Source: Xenoacremonium recifei (Eukaryota; Ascomycota; Sordariomycetes; Hypocreales; Nectriaceae). From it: DNA of 64,000 nucleotides. The translations under genes were made by a program, and so were the position numbers. Position 1 is the stretch's first letter; every line of letters starts with the position of its first letter. The stretch is taken from positions 62,001-126,000 of the forward strand of contig WOFQ01000018.1 of the NCBI GenBank assembly GCA_012184525.1, given 5' to 3'. The notes under the pieces are model-generated. The model saw only the letters and a program-made list of their open reading frames with translations, searched no databases and was not told the DNA's origin. Of the stretch, positions 33,866 to 44,675 are shown in pieces.

Positions 33866-35517
33866 ATGGCCAACCAAACTCCCGCCGTTGTCATGGACAA
33901 GCAAGTGCTCCCAGCCTCCCCCCGCACTGACGACACATAGCTAACTTCACATCGCCAGCGGCACGGGTTTCTCTAAGCTAGGTTGGTGCTTTTGCGAGCT
34001 TGAGAGCTACAAGGGAAAGGCTGGTTGTATTAACAAGAGGTGCAGGTTTCGCCGGTAATGACTCTCCCTCATTCGTCTTCCCGACTGCGATCGCTACCAA
34101 GGGGCCCGCCGGCGGAAGCGGAGGATCGGGATCTGGACGACCAGCTGTTGCGAACAAGCCCTCGTTCCTCACCGGAGGCGCGGGGCCGGGCAGTCATTTG
34201 AGCGCAAAGAGGGGGACTGAGGATCTAGACTTTTTCATTGGCGAGGAGGCGATAAGTGCTGCCGCCGGTCCGGGTAAGCACATCGCGCTCCGATATATTG
34301 AGGCTTCCGAAGCTGACGGAACTGCTCAGGATACGGCCTACACTATCCCATCCGACATGGCCAAATAGAGAATTGGGTATGGCACATGAATGCGTGTTCG
34401 GGAGATCTAGGCTGACAGCTCTAGGACCACATGGAACGATTCTGGTCCAACTCCATCTTCAAGTACCTGCGAGTCGAGCCCGAGGACCACTACTTCCTCC
34501 TGACCGAGCCCGTGAGCATGACAAGATATCCCGGCTTGAGCTCAGTCTGTTGACATTTGCTAGCCCCTGAACCCCCCCGAGAACCGCGAGAACACGGCCG
34601 AGATCTTCTTCGAGTCTTTCAACTGCGCTGGTATGTACATTGCTGTCCAGGCCGTGCTGGCTCTGGCTGCGTCGTGGACATCATCAAAGGTCCAGGATCG
34701 GTCTTTGACCGGAACGGTCATCGACTCCGGTGACGGTGTCACCCACGTCATTCCCGTCGCCGAGGGTTACGTTATTGGATCCTCGATCAAGTCGATCCCC
34801 ATTGCCGGACGAGATATCACCTACTTCGTGCAGTCCCTGCTTCGAGACCGCGGCGAGCCCGACTCGTCACTAAAGACGGCCCAGGAGATCAAGGAGGAGT
34901 ACTGCTATGTGTGTCCCGATATTGTCAAGGAGTTCGCCAAATACGACCGCGACCGAAGCCGCTTTGCCAAGCACGTCGTTACGCACCCCGGCGGCCGACA
35001 GGTCTCCGTAGATGTCGGATACGAGCGCTTCCTGGCTCCCGAGATCTTCTTCAATCCCGAAATCTACACATCTGATTTCCTGACCCCCCTGCCCGTGGTC
35101 GTCGATGGCGTCATCCAGCAGTCACCCATCGATGTCCGTCGAGGCCTTTACAAGAACATTGTGCTCTCGGGTGGCAGCACGCTGTACAAGGACTTTGGGC
35201 GGCGATTACAGCGTGACATCAAACAGCTGGTGGACGCACGTATCCGTGCCAGCGAGGTTCGCAGCGGCGGCGCACGCAGTGGAGGTCTTGAGGTCCAGGT
35301 CATCACGCATAAGCGACAGCGGCACGGACCGTGGTTTGGAGGTAGTCTCTTGGGTCAGACGCCCGAGTTCCGGTCGTACTGCCATACCAAGGCGGAGGTA
35401 AGTTCACCAGAGGATGAGAATTAACTACAGGGTGCGCTAACACGCAAACAGTACCAAGAATACGGCCCAAGCATTGTGCGAAGATTCGCTCTGCTCGGCG
35501 GACCTGGTGGCGCGTAA
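33866..35517 (+). CDS. ARP3: ARP3, actin-related protein of the Arp2/3 complex
   Basis: Seven exons (33866-33900, 33959-33981, 34046-34273, 34330-34376, 34425-34511, 34564-35397, 35452-35517) give 439 residues with consistent phases. Arp3 nucleates branched actin filaments at endocytic patches. It opens MANQTPAVVMDNGTGFSKLG, the nucleotide-binding phosphate-1 loop, assembled across two introns. FAGNDSPSFVFPT, DHYFLLTEPPLNPPENREN, the second phosphate loop VIDSGDGVTHVIPVAEGYV, and LSGGSTLYKDFGRR follow, ending RRFALLGGPGGA. A Gly/Ser-rich insert (GPAGGSGGSGSGRP) early in the protein is common in fungal Arp3. The first intron begins GCAAGT, not GT, and its removal is needed to keep the universally conserved DNGTG. 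Confidence 0.97.
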
Positions 35518-37789
35518 AGGACTCAGGGGCTCTTGTAGATGGGAGAACTATGTGTCGATTTCTTGCGTATCGATGTAACTTTCTACGGATGATCTATACA
35601 TAGTACGCCGAGGGGTCTCGAATCTTTCAAAAAAGTTTCACCAGGAAGCGGGAGCAACGGGTAGGCAGCGGGAGGACGGCCCGGAGATCCAACCCAGCAA
35701 GTCAGAATTTTTAGAAGTAAAGAAGACGGGTGATGTTTGTTAGGCGGTGGCGGTTCTCTCTAGCAAATCCATTTATTTGATCACTTTCAAAATACGGTGT
35801 CTATTTTGCTTTATCTCTCCACCTGGGCTGTTAGATAGACCACATATGTCGTGACATAATGCGGCTGAATCTCCTGTCCGCTAGGATGGAGCTCAGGCCT
35901 CAAACGCATCTATCCCCTGCAGAACGCCGCATGGACTGAAATAAAACGAAAAAGCCGCAGGCAAGAAACCGGAATCTCATGCGCACTGGAATTCCATCTC
36001 CGGTAACGGCTTTGGCCCACTAGGGGTGTCAGTTGACGAGATCTGAACGGGACGACATGCAAATCACGGATCCGCAAACTGGGAAATGGAGCTGAAAATA
36101 GTCGTTGTAAGTGTTGAAGAGACGCTGTAAGTGCTGTGCGGGTTTAGTTGAGAGAAGCTCTGTAAGTGCCCCCTAGCTTGCTGAGACTCTCCGGCCGTCA
36201 GCTCACTAATGACGGACCATGGACGGTGCAAGGCAGCCCAGTTTCCCAGTGGGACAAATGACAAGCACAGATGTGTCTCTCACGGACTTGGCTCGCCGGC
36301 AGTTGCTGAGCTTTGATGTCTGAAGCACCTCATGGGCTGTCGAACTGCTCTTTTGGGGACGCCCTGCTATCAAACATCCCATCCCAGAGAACCGGTGTGA
36401 ATAGGGGCGGGCCACTGCCTGACATGACAGACAGGGCACACCCACGCCGCGGAAGCCCAGCCGGCAGGCGCTTGGCCCGGTGATCGAAAGGGATCTCGGT
36501 GCCCCTGGTCTGGTCGACGTCAGATCTCCAGGTTTTGACTTTGCCTTCGCGCTGATATCTTTTTTTTTTCTCTCAGGCCTAGTAACTTGTAAGAATATCT
36601 CGCGGCGTTGCTTCGGGGCGTGATGTCCCGACCGGCGATGCTGCTGTCATCGTCACCTGACGCGATACCTGCTGTATCCTCTAATCCCGCTGGCTGGCTC
36701 CTCTCCATCCCCTCCCTCGAGGCTGCTCAAGCCCAGCCCAGGCCTAAGGAAGGACAAGCGTCGAGTCCAGGCCGTCGGTGAGCTCCGTTTCGTGACTCGC
36801 GCCATCAAGTTGCAGCACGCCGCATTGCGCCCGTAGTCGCCTCGTTCTGTCGCCGTTCTCTCGTAATGGCTCTGGCTCTGGCTCTCGCTCTCGGCCGCCT
36901 CCCCCTCCGCGTCACTCGAGTCAGGCCAGCTCACGGCACAGCATCGGCCCTCGCCTCTCCCATGATGCGCATCTGGGCCCAGCAAAGAGTCGATCGCCTG
37001 TCGCGGATGTAACGTCCAAGCCCTGGCCCAGGATCAATCAGGCAGGCCTAGACTCCGCGATGTGCAGCCGAGCCCGCCGGCCGTGATCAGATCATGTACC
37101 AGTACTTGGGGGCATGACGAACGGGTTGAGGGTCTTTGGGCGTCGAGCGCGGCTTTGGCTGGCCTTCAGGGGGGAGGAAGCCGAGCTGGAGGGGAGAACC
37201 TTTGGAAAACAGTGGAGGGGCAAGAGAGCTGTAGTGGGGCGGCGAACTTGTATTCTGTTAGACCTGCACAGTTGGTGGAGGGCTGGGTGTCAAGTTGTCA
37301 CCCCTTGCGAGGTACCTTGGCCTAGAGAGCGGGATCAGGATTCTGGAACGGTTCCATGGGCATGTGGGAAACTCACTGGGAAATGGGAGATTTCGATGCC
37401 CGCAGAATCGAGGACTGGGCGCCCCCCATTCGATGCGAGAATGGGGAGGCCCAGCATTCATTCAGTTCACAAGACACGACACAAGACACAAATCTTTACA
37501 GAGGAAACAATTCGTTCCATTTCTTGCTTGATCCTAAAGCTCATTCACTCATGTTCAACCGCTATCCCAATTTCAAACACTGCCAAGTTCCCGATATCTG
37601 GCTACTGTCAACAGCCCGCCATATGGTTTCGTTTCATATCATTCAAATCAACACCCGCCCCTATAACACCAAAACACTTCCCACGAATTGGACTTTTTGT
37701 GTATGCTGCAGCTCTGGTATGTGCGAGCTCGTTGGTATGTAGTGTGGCTGCAGTCCGTCGTGTCGCCCAATGCGTCCCTTACAAGCCGC
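35518..37789. other. 2.3-kb convergent gene-free interval
   Basis: It lies between the stops of ARP3 and ADH1, which is unusually long for convergent genes here. Open frames on both strands have no recognisable domain, start context or splice pattern. A short motif CTGTAAGTGC recurs near 36125-36175. No RNA gene recognised. Confidence 0.5.
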
Positions 37790-38908
37790 TTAGCAGCTGG
37801 TGTCGACGACGTAGCGGCCGGCAATGGCGCCCTTCTTCATGAGCTCGTAGACGTCCTGGAGCTTGGACAGGCCGACCGTCTTGAAGGGCACCTTGATCAG
37901 GCCCTGGCGGTAGAACTCGATGGCCTCGGCCGAGTCGGCGCGGTTGCCGACGTACGAGCCCTTGATTCGGATCATGCGGATGACGGTGTCGAAGACGGGG
38001 GCGGAGAGCGAGGCGTTGGCGGGGAGACCGATGCAGACGACGGTACCCTTGGATCGGACGTACTGGGTAGCCTGCTGGAAGGGCTTCTCGGAGACGGCGA
38101 CCAGGAGGACGGCGCTGGGGCCCAGGCCATCAGGAGTAGCAGCCTTGACCTCGGCAACGAGGTTGGAGGACTTGGTGAAGTCGACGTAGGCCTTGGCGCC
38201 CAGGGACTTGCAAAGAGCACCCTTCTCATCACCACCGTCGATGGCAATGGCGTGCAGGCCCATGGCCTTGCAGTACTGGAGAGCAATGGAACCGAGACCA
38301 CCACCGGCGCCGACGACGGCAACCCACTGGCCGGGGCGGGCACCGGACTCCTTCAGGCCCTTGTAGACGGTGATACCGGCGCACAGGATGGGGGAGATGG
38401 CCTCGAGGTCACACTCCTTGGGGATGCGGGCGACATGAGCAGCCTTAGCAACGGCATACTGCTGGAAGCTGCCGTCGACGGTGTAGCCGGAGAGCAGAGC
38501 CTTGGCGCACAGGGGCTCGTCAGACTCCTGGCAGTAGGAGCAGCTCAGGCAAGAGCCGTTGAGCCACTTGATGCCGACGTGGTCACCGATGGCGACATCC
38601 TCGACGAGCTCGCCGCGGGCAACGACGACACCGGCACCCTCGTGGCCGCCGACAAGGGGCAGCTTGGTGGCCAGGGGCCAGTCACCCATCATGGCGTGGA
38701 GATCGGTATGGCAGACGCCAGAGTACTTGACGTTGACGAGGACCTCATCGGGGCCGGGCTTCTGGACGGGGATCTGCTTGTACTCGCAGGCTGGGGGAAC
38801 TGTTAGTCTGGCATGGTCTCAAAGCTTATGGGAAGGGGAAGTGGATGACGTACGGCCGCCGCTCTTCTCGATAACCTGCGCCCACTGGGTCTGGGGGATA
38901 GAGGCCAT
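37790..38908 (-). CDS. ADH1: Alcohol dehydrogenase I (zinc, NAD-dependent)
   Basis: Two exons (38908-38854 and 38790-37790) give 351 residues, the normal length for fungal cytosolic ADH. It opens MASIPQTQWAQVIEKSGG. Catalytic zinc ligands lie in SGVCHTDLHA, in GHEGAGVV and at the Cys of GIKWLNGSCLSCSYC. The structural-zinc cysteines follow there and in ESDEPLCAKAL. The cofactor domain shows VAVVGAGGGLGSIALQY (Rossmann glycines) and AIDGGDEKG, where Asp favours NAD over NADP. No presequence is present. The intron after codon 18 is phase 1. A strong C/G third-position bias suggests high expression. It interconverts ethanol and acetaldehyde in fermentation or ethanol use. It has a TATA box upstream. 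Confidence 0.96.
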
Positions 38909-41900
38909 TTTGGATGTGTTGGGTATAAGAGTCTAAAAGACGAGAGGAAAGGTTATTGCGAGAGTGTTGAGAGTGAATTGAGAGTCGGATTGAGGAGTTG
39001 TAGATGAGTCTGGAGAGGGAAGAGAAGTCGTGGTAGAGGGTGCGGGAGACGACGTTTATATAGACGATCTCGAGGCCAGTCGACCGGGCATCCGATACGG
39101 CATGCCGCTAGAACGTGTGGTATGATGGGCCATGGTTGCTGCTCCGGGGCAGGGGGTGGATGCTGGATGGTGTGTCTCCTCATTGACAAGATTCCTCTTG
39201 TCCTGGGCTGGGCCTGGGCTGGGCATGGCGACGGGACGGGATGCAGGACGGAGGATCATGACTTGGGACAAGCAGAAGGCGTCCACTTCGGTGGAGTGTG
39301 GTAGACAGTGGAGCCGGCGCTGAGCCTAAGGGAGTCAAGGAGTGTGAGTGAAGTGAACGAAGTGAGGTGAATGTACCTGCGGATGTACGTACCGCTGTAC
39401 ATGTTCCCTCTGCTCAACCCCTCCATCCCATCCCTTCACTTCCCTTCTGCCTTAGCTTTCCCCTCACTCACTGCCACTCCCTCCTAGCAGCAGCGGCAGG
39501 ACAGACGCCATGGGTCTAGCGGGAATTACGAGCCTCGATTTGCACCGCCTGGCCCGAGACTCGCACCGTCTGCCATGTACCTCTGCCCCTCCCCGCTAGA
39601 ACACCTGAAGCTTCCCATAGCCCATGTTGGCCATGCCATGCGTCTCGTCTCAAGAACATGGCAATCAGTCAATTTCTCTTAGCATCAACCAATGCAAACA
39701 ATGGGCCCTCGTTCAGTCAGCCCCCGTCGCCCCGAGACCGCCTCGTCTGCTGCCAGCAGCAATGCACAGGCTCTCACCGAGCACCACCGAAATGGCCCGG
39801 ACTTGGACCCCCGAGTCCGCAAAGCACGAGATTCTGCTGATAACACCTGCGACAGCCCATCTCGGACCCCCGGCTGCCAGCCAGCCCGGCAGAAGGCCCG
39901 ACCGAAAAGCATCAGACAAAGGCGGCGGCCCGGCGGTGTCCATCGTTACGGCGTCCAGCCCAGCCAGCCCAGGTTCGCAAAGATCAGGAGAGGCCCGTCT
40001 GGAAAGCTGGTATGGTAAAAAGTGGAGGGCGATCGTCATGCCCTCCCACGTCGCTCGTAGATTGCTGGGCCAGAACAGCAGATACTGCCCTGCAAGTCGT
40101 TAGCCTGTGGTTCCTCGCCAACAAGCGCCGCCCCAACGGGAGAGCTTCTGCCCGAATGCTTGTTGTAAGTCGAGTAGCCTGGCTGTTTGCGAACGCAACG
40201 CAACGCAACGCCGCACTTCGCGCCCGGCCGAAACCTCCACTCACTCAGTAGATCGAGGCCGCCCAGCGCTTCCCATAGGCTCCACGGCGGCAAGGCATGC
40301 GGCTGGCCAGCTGCTCCAATGGGTGATGATGCGAAAGCTTTTGTGCCATGACAAGATCCTGTCAGCGGTTCGACATCCCGGCATATCTTGGATCATCTAC
40401 CAGGGAGACCGGCGACATCCTGCAATTGCCCCCCCTATTCCGCGACCCCTGCCTGATCTGGCGGTGCGGAAAACACCTATTGATAGCACCATGAGGCGTG
40501 CTCTGCGTGCTCGCTAGCGATATGCCGTGGCAGGATACCTAGTGTCGGTGGTGTTGTTGCGTGGAGGTCCATGACGAGAAAAAAAGACAGGGCCCGGGCT
40601 TCGCGACATTCAAGGCCGAGTTCGGCCGTCGCTGTTCCTGCACCTGCACCTGCACCTGCCTCATGCTTCTGCATCACTTGCCATTTTCCATTTTGTTGAA
40701 TCTTCTTCATCTCAGATGCTTTTTCTTCCTGCATCTAATATTTCTCCTCATGATTACTCCAACTTTCATGCACAATCAATTGAACATGGCAGAAAAAGTA
40801 AAAAATTAGAGCGTGGGCGACGTCAGGTTCCTCTCCTCCTACAGTGAACTGCGCCCCCGCCATAGTGGGCTTCGGAATAGTATCACCTAGAGCCCCTCCA
40901 CACCAGGCACTCAACTACAACACCATGCCAACAACGCCCGTACCGCTCAACATGCTACTCTCAACAGGATCTATGTGGGATTGCCTACGGACTAGGAACA
41001 CCGGATACGCACCTGGCTAATTCCATCTCTGGATCAGGACTCCTTCCCCAGCCTCTACTCTGGCCCGCCCCCAGCATCGCCCTCGTCACCCCGTGTCAAT
41101 CGTGCACGACGCCTCCGTTCCACCGCAGTCCAGCGGGCCAGCACCGTGGGGACGACTCAAACATTCGAGCTCCCTTTCGCCGACGACGACGCTAGCCGCG
41201 AGGTCTCGCTCGAAGGGAGCTTCAGGACGCGCCAACTCGAGCCCAGTGCCTCACACCCCCCAGCAGCCCAGCATCCAGCATCAGAGCTAAACTCCCCCGG
41301 TGGACCAGCAGCTTCTCAACACGCGAGCGAGCCTGGAGGCTAAGGCGCCTAGGCGTTTCCCCGCAGTCGACAGCAGCCCAGGACCTCGCCTCCCCCATGG
41401 GTGCCCATGCGTTGCCCATGGGCTGGATCTTGAGATTTGCACGGGGCTCCAGACTCCCCCAGGGAAACTTGCCATGCCCGTGCTCCCGCAGATACAGGCC
41501 CTAGCTGGCTCGATACTCTAACAACACGACTGATCACGACCGTCCAGCAGGGGACGGCTCCGGCGGTCATCCTGGCCGGGTCGACGGAGAGGGCCTGTGC
41601 CAATGCGGGGAAATCAGACACAGAATGGTGCTTGACTCGAGCCCCCTGTAAAGGCAAACACTGAAGGATTGCCATGGTCGCGCTCTGGAACCTCGAGTCC
41701 CTGCTGAACCCCTGCTATCTGGCCCTCCCCCAGTACTACAACGACCGAGCGAGAGCCAAAGCCAGAACCGAAGAGCCTGGGACAACGAGCCAGGGCTCAG
41801 TCACAGGGCCGCAGTCGTGCGTACGGTGGCGGGTTGGCGGGTCTGGCCGATGGTGAGACGGAATTGGGGTTTGCTTGGTTCAGGTTCAAGATCGGCCCAA

Positions 41901-44314
41901 GATCTACTCAGGGCCGCAACTAGTCGTGCGGTGCACCGTCTCGCAGAGTTGGGGGGTGCAACGGGATCTCCATCCAGCAAGGCGCTGTGAGCCAGCCACC
42001 CCCATCCCCTTGCTGGACGTGCTTCGAGACACCGCCCTCAGAGACACACGGTCAGATGACTGGCGAGATTTCTCCAAGCAATGACCTCGATTGGATATCT
42101 TCGGGTGTCCGGACGCCAGACCCCACGCGGACAGATCTCATCAAATACGCCCTGGGCTAGGCAAACTCGGTGCTAGATGGAACTGAAGATGGTCGGTGTC
42201 CCTAGCTCCAGGTCTTGGATCTCCAGATACTCCAGGCTCTCCAGGCCTCTCCGGACAAGCGACGCACAGAACCTAGAGCCCCGGACAGTCCAAGGGTTCT
42301 CCTGCGAGATGCAGGCTCTCCGCCTCCGCTTTCTCGAGTCCCGCGTTGTGCTGGATGGTGATGCTATTGGACCGGCGTTCATGATATCTCATGATCCAGA
42401 TTGTTGAGGAAGAATAACATCTGATACGTGCTGCGGACCGTACTCGTACTGGCCCTTCAATGCTACCCTTAGTCCGACGAGGACGGCGACAACCACTCAT
42501 CAATGGTGCCCGCCCTCTCCCAACTGCAACACCCCAGCTTACAGGACTCATCACCATCTTTTCCCCTCACGGCCCAAACGGGGGTCTCCAGGGCTAGGAC
42601 GCCTAGCGGTGGGACAACGGCCAGCCACAGCCAGTCAAGTGCGCCGGAGGAAGCCATCGTGCTGCCGCCTCGAGAGGTACATGGGAATCTCGACGGCCAA
42701 AGTTCACACAACCCTGGGATGGTCTGTGTGTTCTCCGCGTTCCTTGGGACGGTCATGGACGCTTCGGCGAACCCACTCGGGCTCCGCTGGAGATGGGCGC
42801 TTCTGCCCCTCGGCCTCGCTCTAGTCGTCCCTTTGGCGTCTTTCAAGCCTCTCGAATGCTGCTCCATTGCGGCTCCGCAGTTGACATGCATGAGCCGCAA
42901 TTGCTATTCCCCGCATTCGACGCCGGAGCTCAGTCCAACCCCCAGCTTGCCCCCCCTTGCCGGCGCCGTCGTTGGTGATACGGGGCCCCGGACTCGACGT
43001 CAGTTGCGGCGCCGGGGGTGTATCACAGGCGCATCTGACTGCCTCCTGGACTTCCTCTGGTCCTGAGCGCCCGTGCTAAGGGAGATGTAGTTCCAATTGC
43101 GAGGGCATGACCCGTCCGGACTCCACGGTCTCCGGGTCATCAGCGACTTGAATCTCCGTTCGTATCTACGCTACGACGCTGCGCTAGCTGTCGAGGACGG
43201 AATCATGGAGTCATGGGCATGTCTGGTTCGTTGGACCGGCGAACCTGTGGGTTTGAAAAGTCCCCCGTCTCCTCCCAGCTCCCCAGCATCGCCACGGGGC
43301 CTTCGGGAACGAGGAAGTTTCCAAGAGTGATCCATTCATCCTCCATCTCCGCTTCCCCTGTCTCCTTTGAGAAGTCATGGGAGGGGGTCGAGCAAACCAG
43401 GAAAAAAAACATCGCAAACCGGAGTCCTGCGCATCATTATCTCTTACAACTCCAGACTTACACATCCACTTGGTGATGATTTTCCGTCATTACGGCGGCA
43501 GCGGCGGCGCAGCTCACAACCTCTCATCGAGTCTCAGGCCATTTGTGGGGTTATACCCAAGCAAATGAGGTGCTTGCTCAGCTGAGTTCACGACAATCTC
43601 CGCGAGGGGGGAAACGCGGGGTATCACGGAGGTGTTGCGGAAGTGTTGTTGCGCCGCAGTTATCTCGCACGTTCTTCTCGCTCGTCTCAGAAGTCTCAGC
43701 CACTGACTCCTTCTCGTCCTTCTCGCAGCATCAGAGCGGCTCCCGACGGCCAATCGACCCAGCATGAGATACGTGGCGTCGAGCACTGAACAGGAGCCGC
43801 GATTTTGCAGAAGAGGGCGTCAAGGATGGCCTTGCGGCGACGTCAATGTTCCATGTACTTATATACTGGAAGCCGCCCGCACACGGCTGACGCAGGAGCC
43901 CGGAGGTGCTGTTGGGGGTGTGGCAGGCCAGGGCAGCAGCCGGATTTCAGTGCAGAAGCCGGGTTTATCAACGCTGCATCCGGACTCTGGAGCCCGGCAG
44001 ATGTTGTAGCGAAAGCCAGATAAGTGACGCATATTTCCCGGGAGACGTACGACTACACTTGCGTTCTACACGCAGCAACAGTCCGAGAAAGATACGAACA
44101 ACGTGCCAACAATATTTTTTTCATTGCAGAGGTATCATTGGAGAGGTACTAGTAGCTTCCGGGTTCCCCAAGAACGAAAGACGCAAAATGAAAAGCACAC
44201 GCAGATAACCCGGAAGTCCCCTCCCGATGCTCGCTTATCTGTCCCAAACACCGAGGCTCCCAGTGGTGCATAATCCTCGAAACTCCTTTGACCATTTGTA
44301 TTTTTGTCGTTTGC
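38909..44314. other. 5.4-kb gene-poor, GC-rich interval
   Basis: It lies upstream of ADH1 and downstream of ATX1 (both minus). It contains the ADH1 promoter near 39.0 kb, C/T-rich stretches at 39.40-39.48 kb, a short CACCTG triple repeat at about 40641-40658 and many mutually overlapping short frames without domains. Splice-like signals are sparse. One weak coding candidate at about 41038-41343 is given as a finding. No transposon, tRNA or rRNA was recognised. Confidence 0.5.
39055..39062 (-). promoter_or_regulatory. ADH1 TATA box
   Basis: TATATAAA on the minus strand, about 150 bp upstream of the ADH1 ATG, a usual distance for a strongly expressed fungal gene. The stretch between is purine/pyrimidine-biased leader. 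Confidence 0.65.
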
Positions 44315-44675
44315 TTACGCGGCCGCAGGGACCTGAACGGGTTTCTCGACGCCGTCGGCCGTGGCCGAGTTGATCTTCTTGCCAGTCTTGGCGATCTTCT
44401 CGAGGACGGTCTCGTAGGGCAGCGCGGTGATGACCTTGGCTGATTGGTTCTCGAGGGAGACTTCGTAGCTCTCGACACCTGCAGAGACGGTCGTTTGTCA
44501 GCGAGCGAACTCAGATGTGGGAAGAAACAACAGAGGGGGGGATGCATCATCGCGAAAGGTAAGAATTGGGGAAGGGCTTCATACCGTCAAGCTTCTTCAG
44601 CACTCTGTCGACAGCGCCAGAGCAGCCGCCGCAGGTCATGGTGACGTTGAACTCGTAGGTGTGCGATTCAGACAT
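44315..44675 (-). CDS. ATX1: ATX1 cytosolic copper chaperone
   Basis: Two exons (44675-44585 and 44478-44315) give 84 residues, a single heavy-metal-associated domain. The copper-binding MTCGGCSGAVDRVL motif (M-x-C-x2-C) is at residues 13-26. The second exon gives GVESYEVSLENQSAKV and, in the family's position, a lysine-rich KTGKKI loop used for docking on the copper ATPase. The C-terminal tail (VEKPVQVPAAA) is slightly longer than in yeast Atx1 (73 residues). It carries Cu(I) to a Ccc2-type P-type ATPase in the Golgi for loading of secreted multicopper enzymes. The intron of 106 nt is longer than others here. Confidence 0.94.

Noticed and set aside
36520..36985. Two minus-strand frames in the ARP3-ADH1 gap as a small gene
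   Set aside because: Low-complexity composition (ESESQSQSH), no start context and no homologous feel; overlapping frames on the other strand are equally open.
37688..38806. 372-codon open frame on the plus strand across ADH1
   Set aside because: It is exactly antisense to the ADH1 coding exon, and its amino acids (Gly, Leu, Val, Ala, Asp) are those expected from reading a strongly C-biased gene backwards. No start context, domain or splice site of its own.
39340..39375. GTGAGTGAAGTGAACGAAG stretch as a regulatory array
   Set aside because: Irregular short GTGA/GAAG repetition without a fixed period; too common in fungal promoters to support a call.
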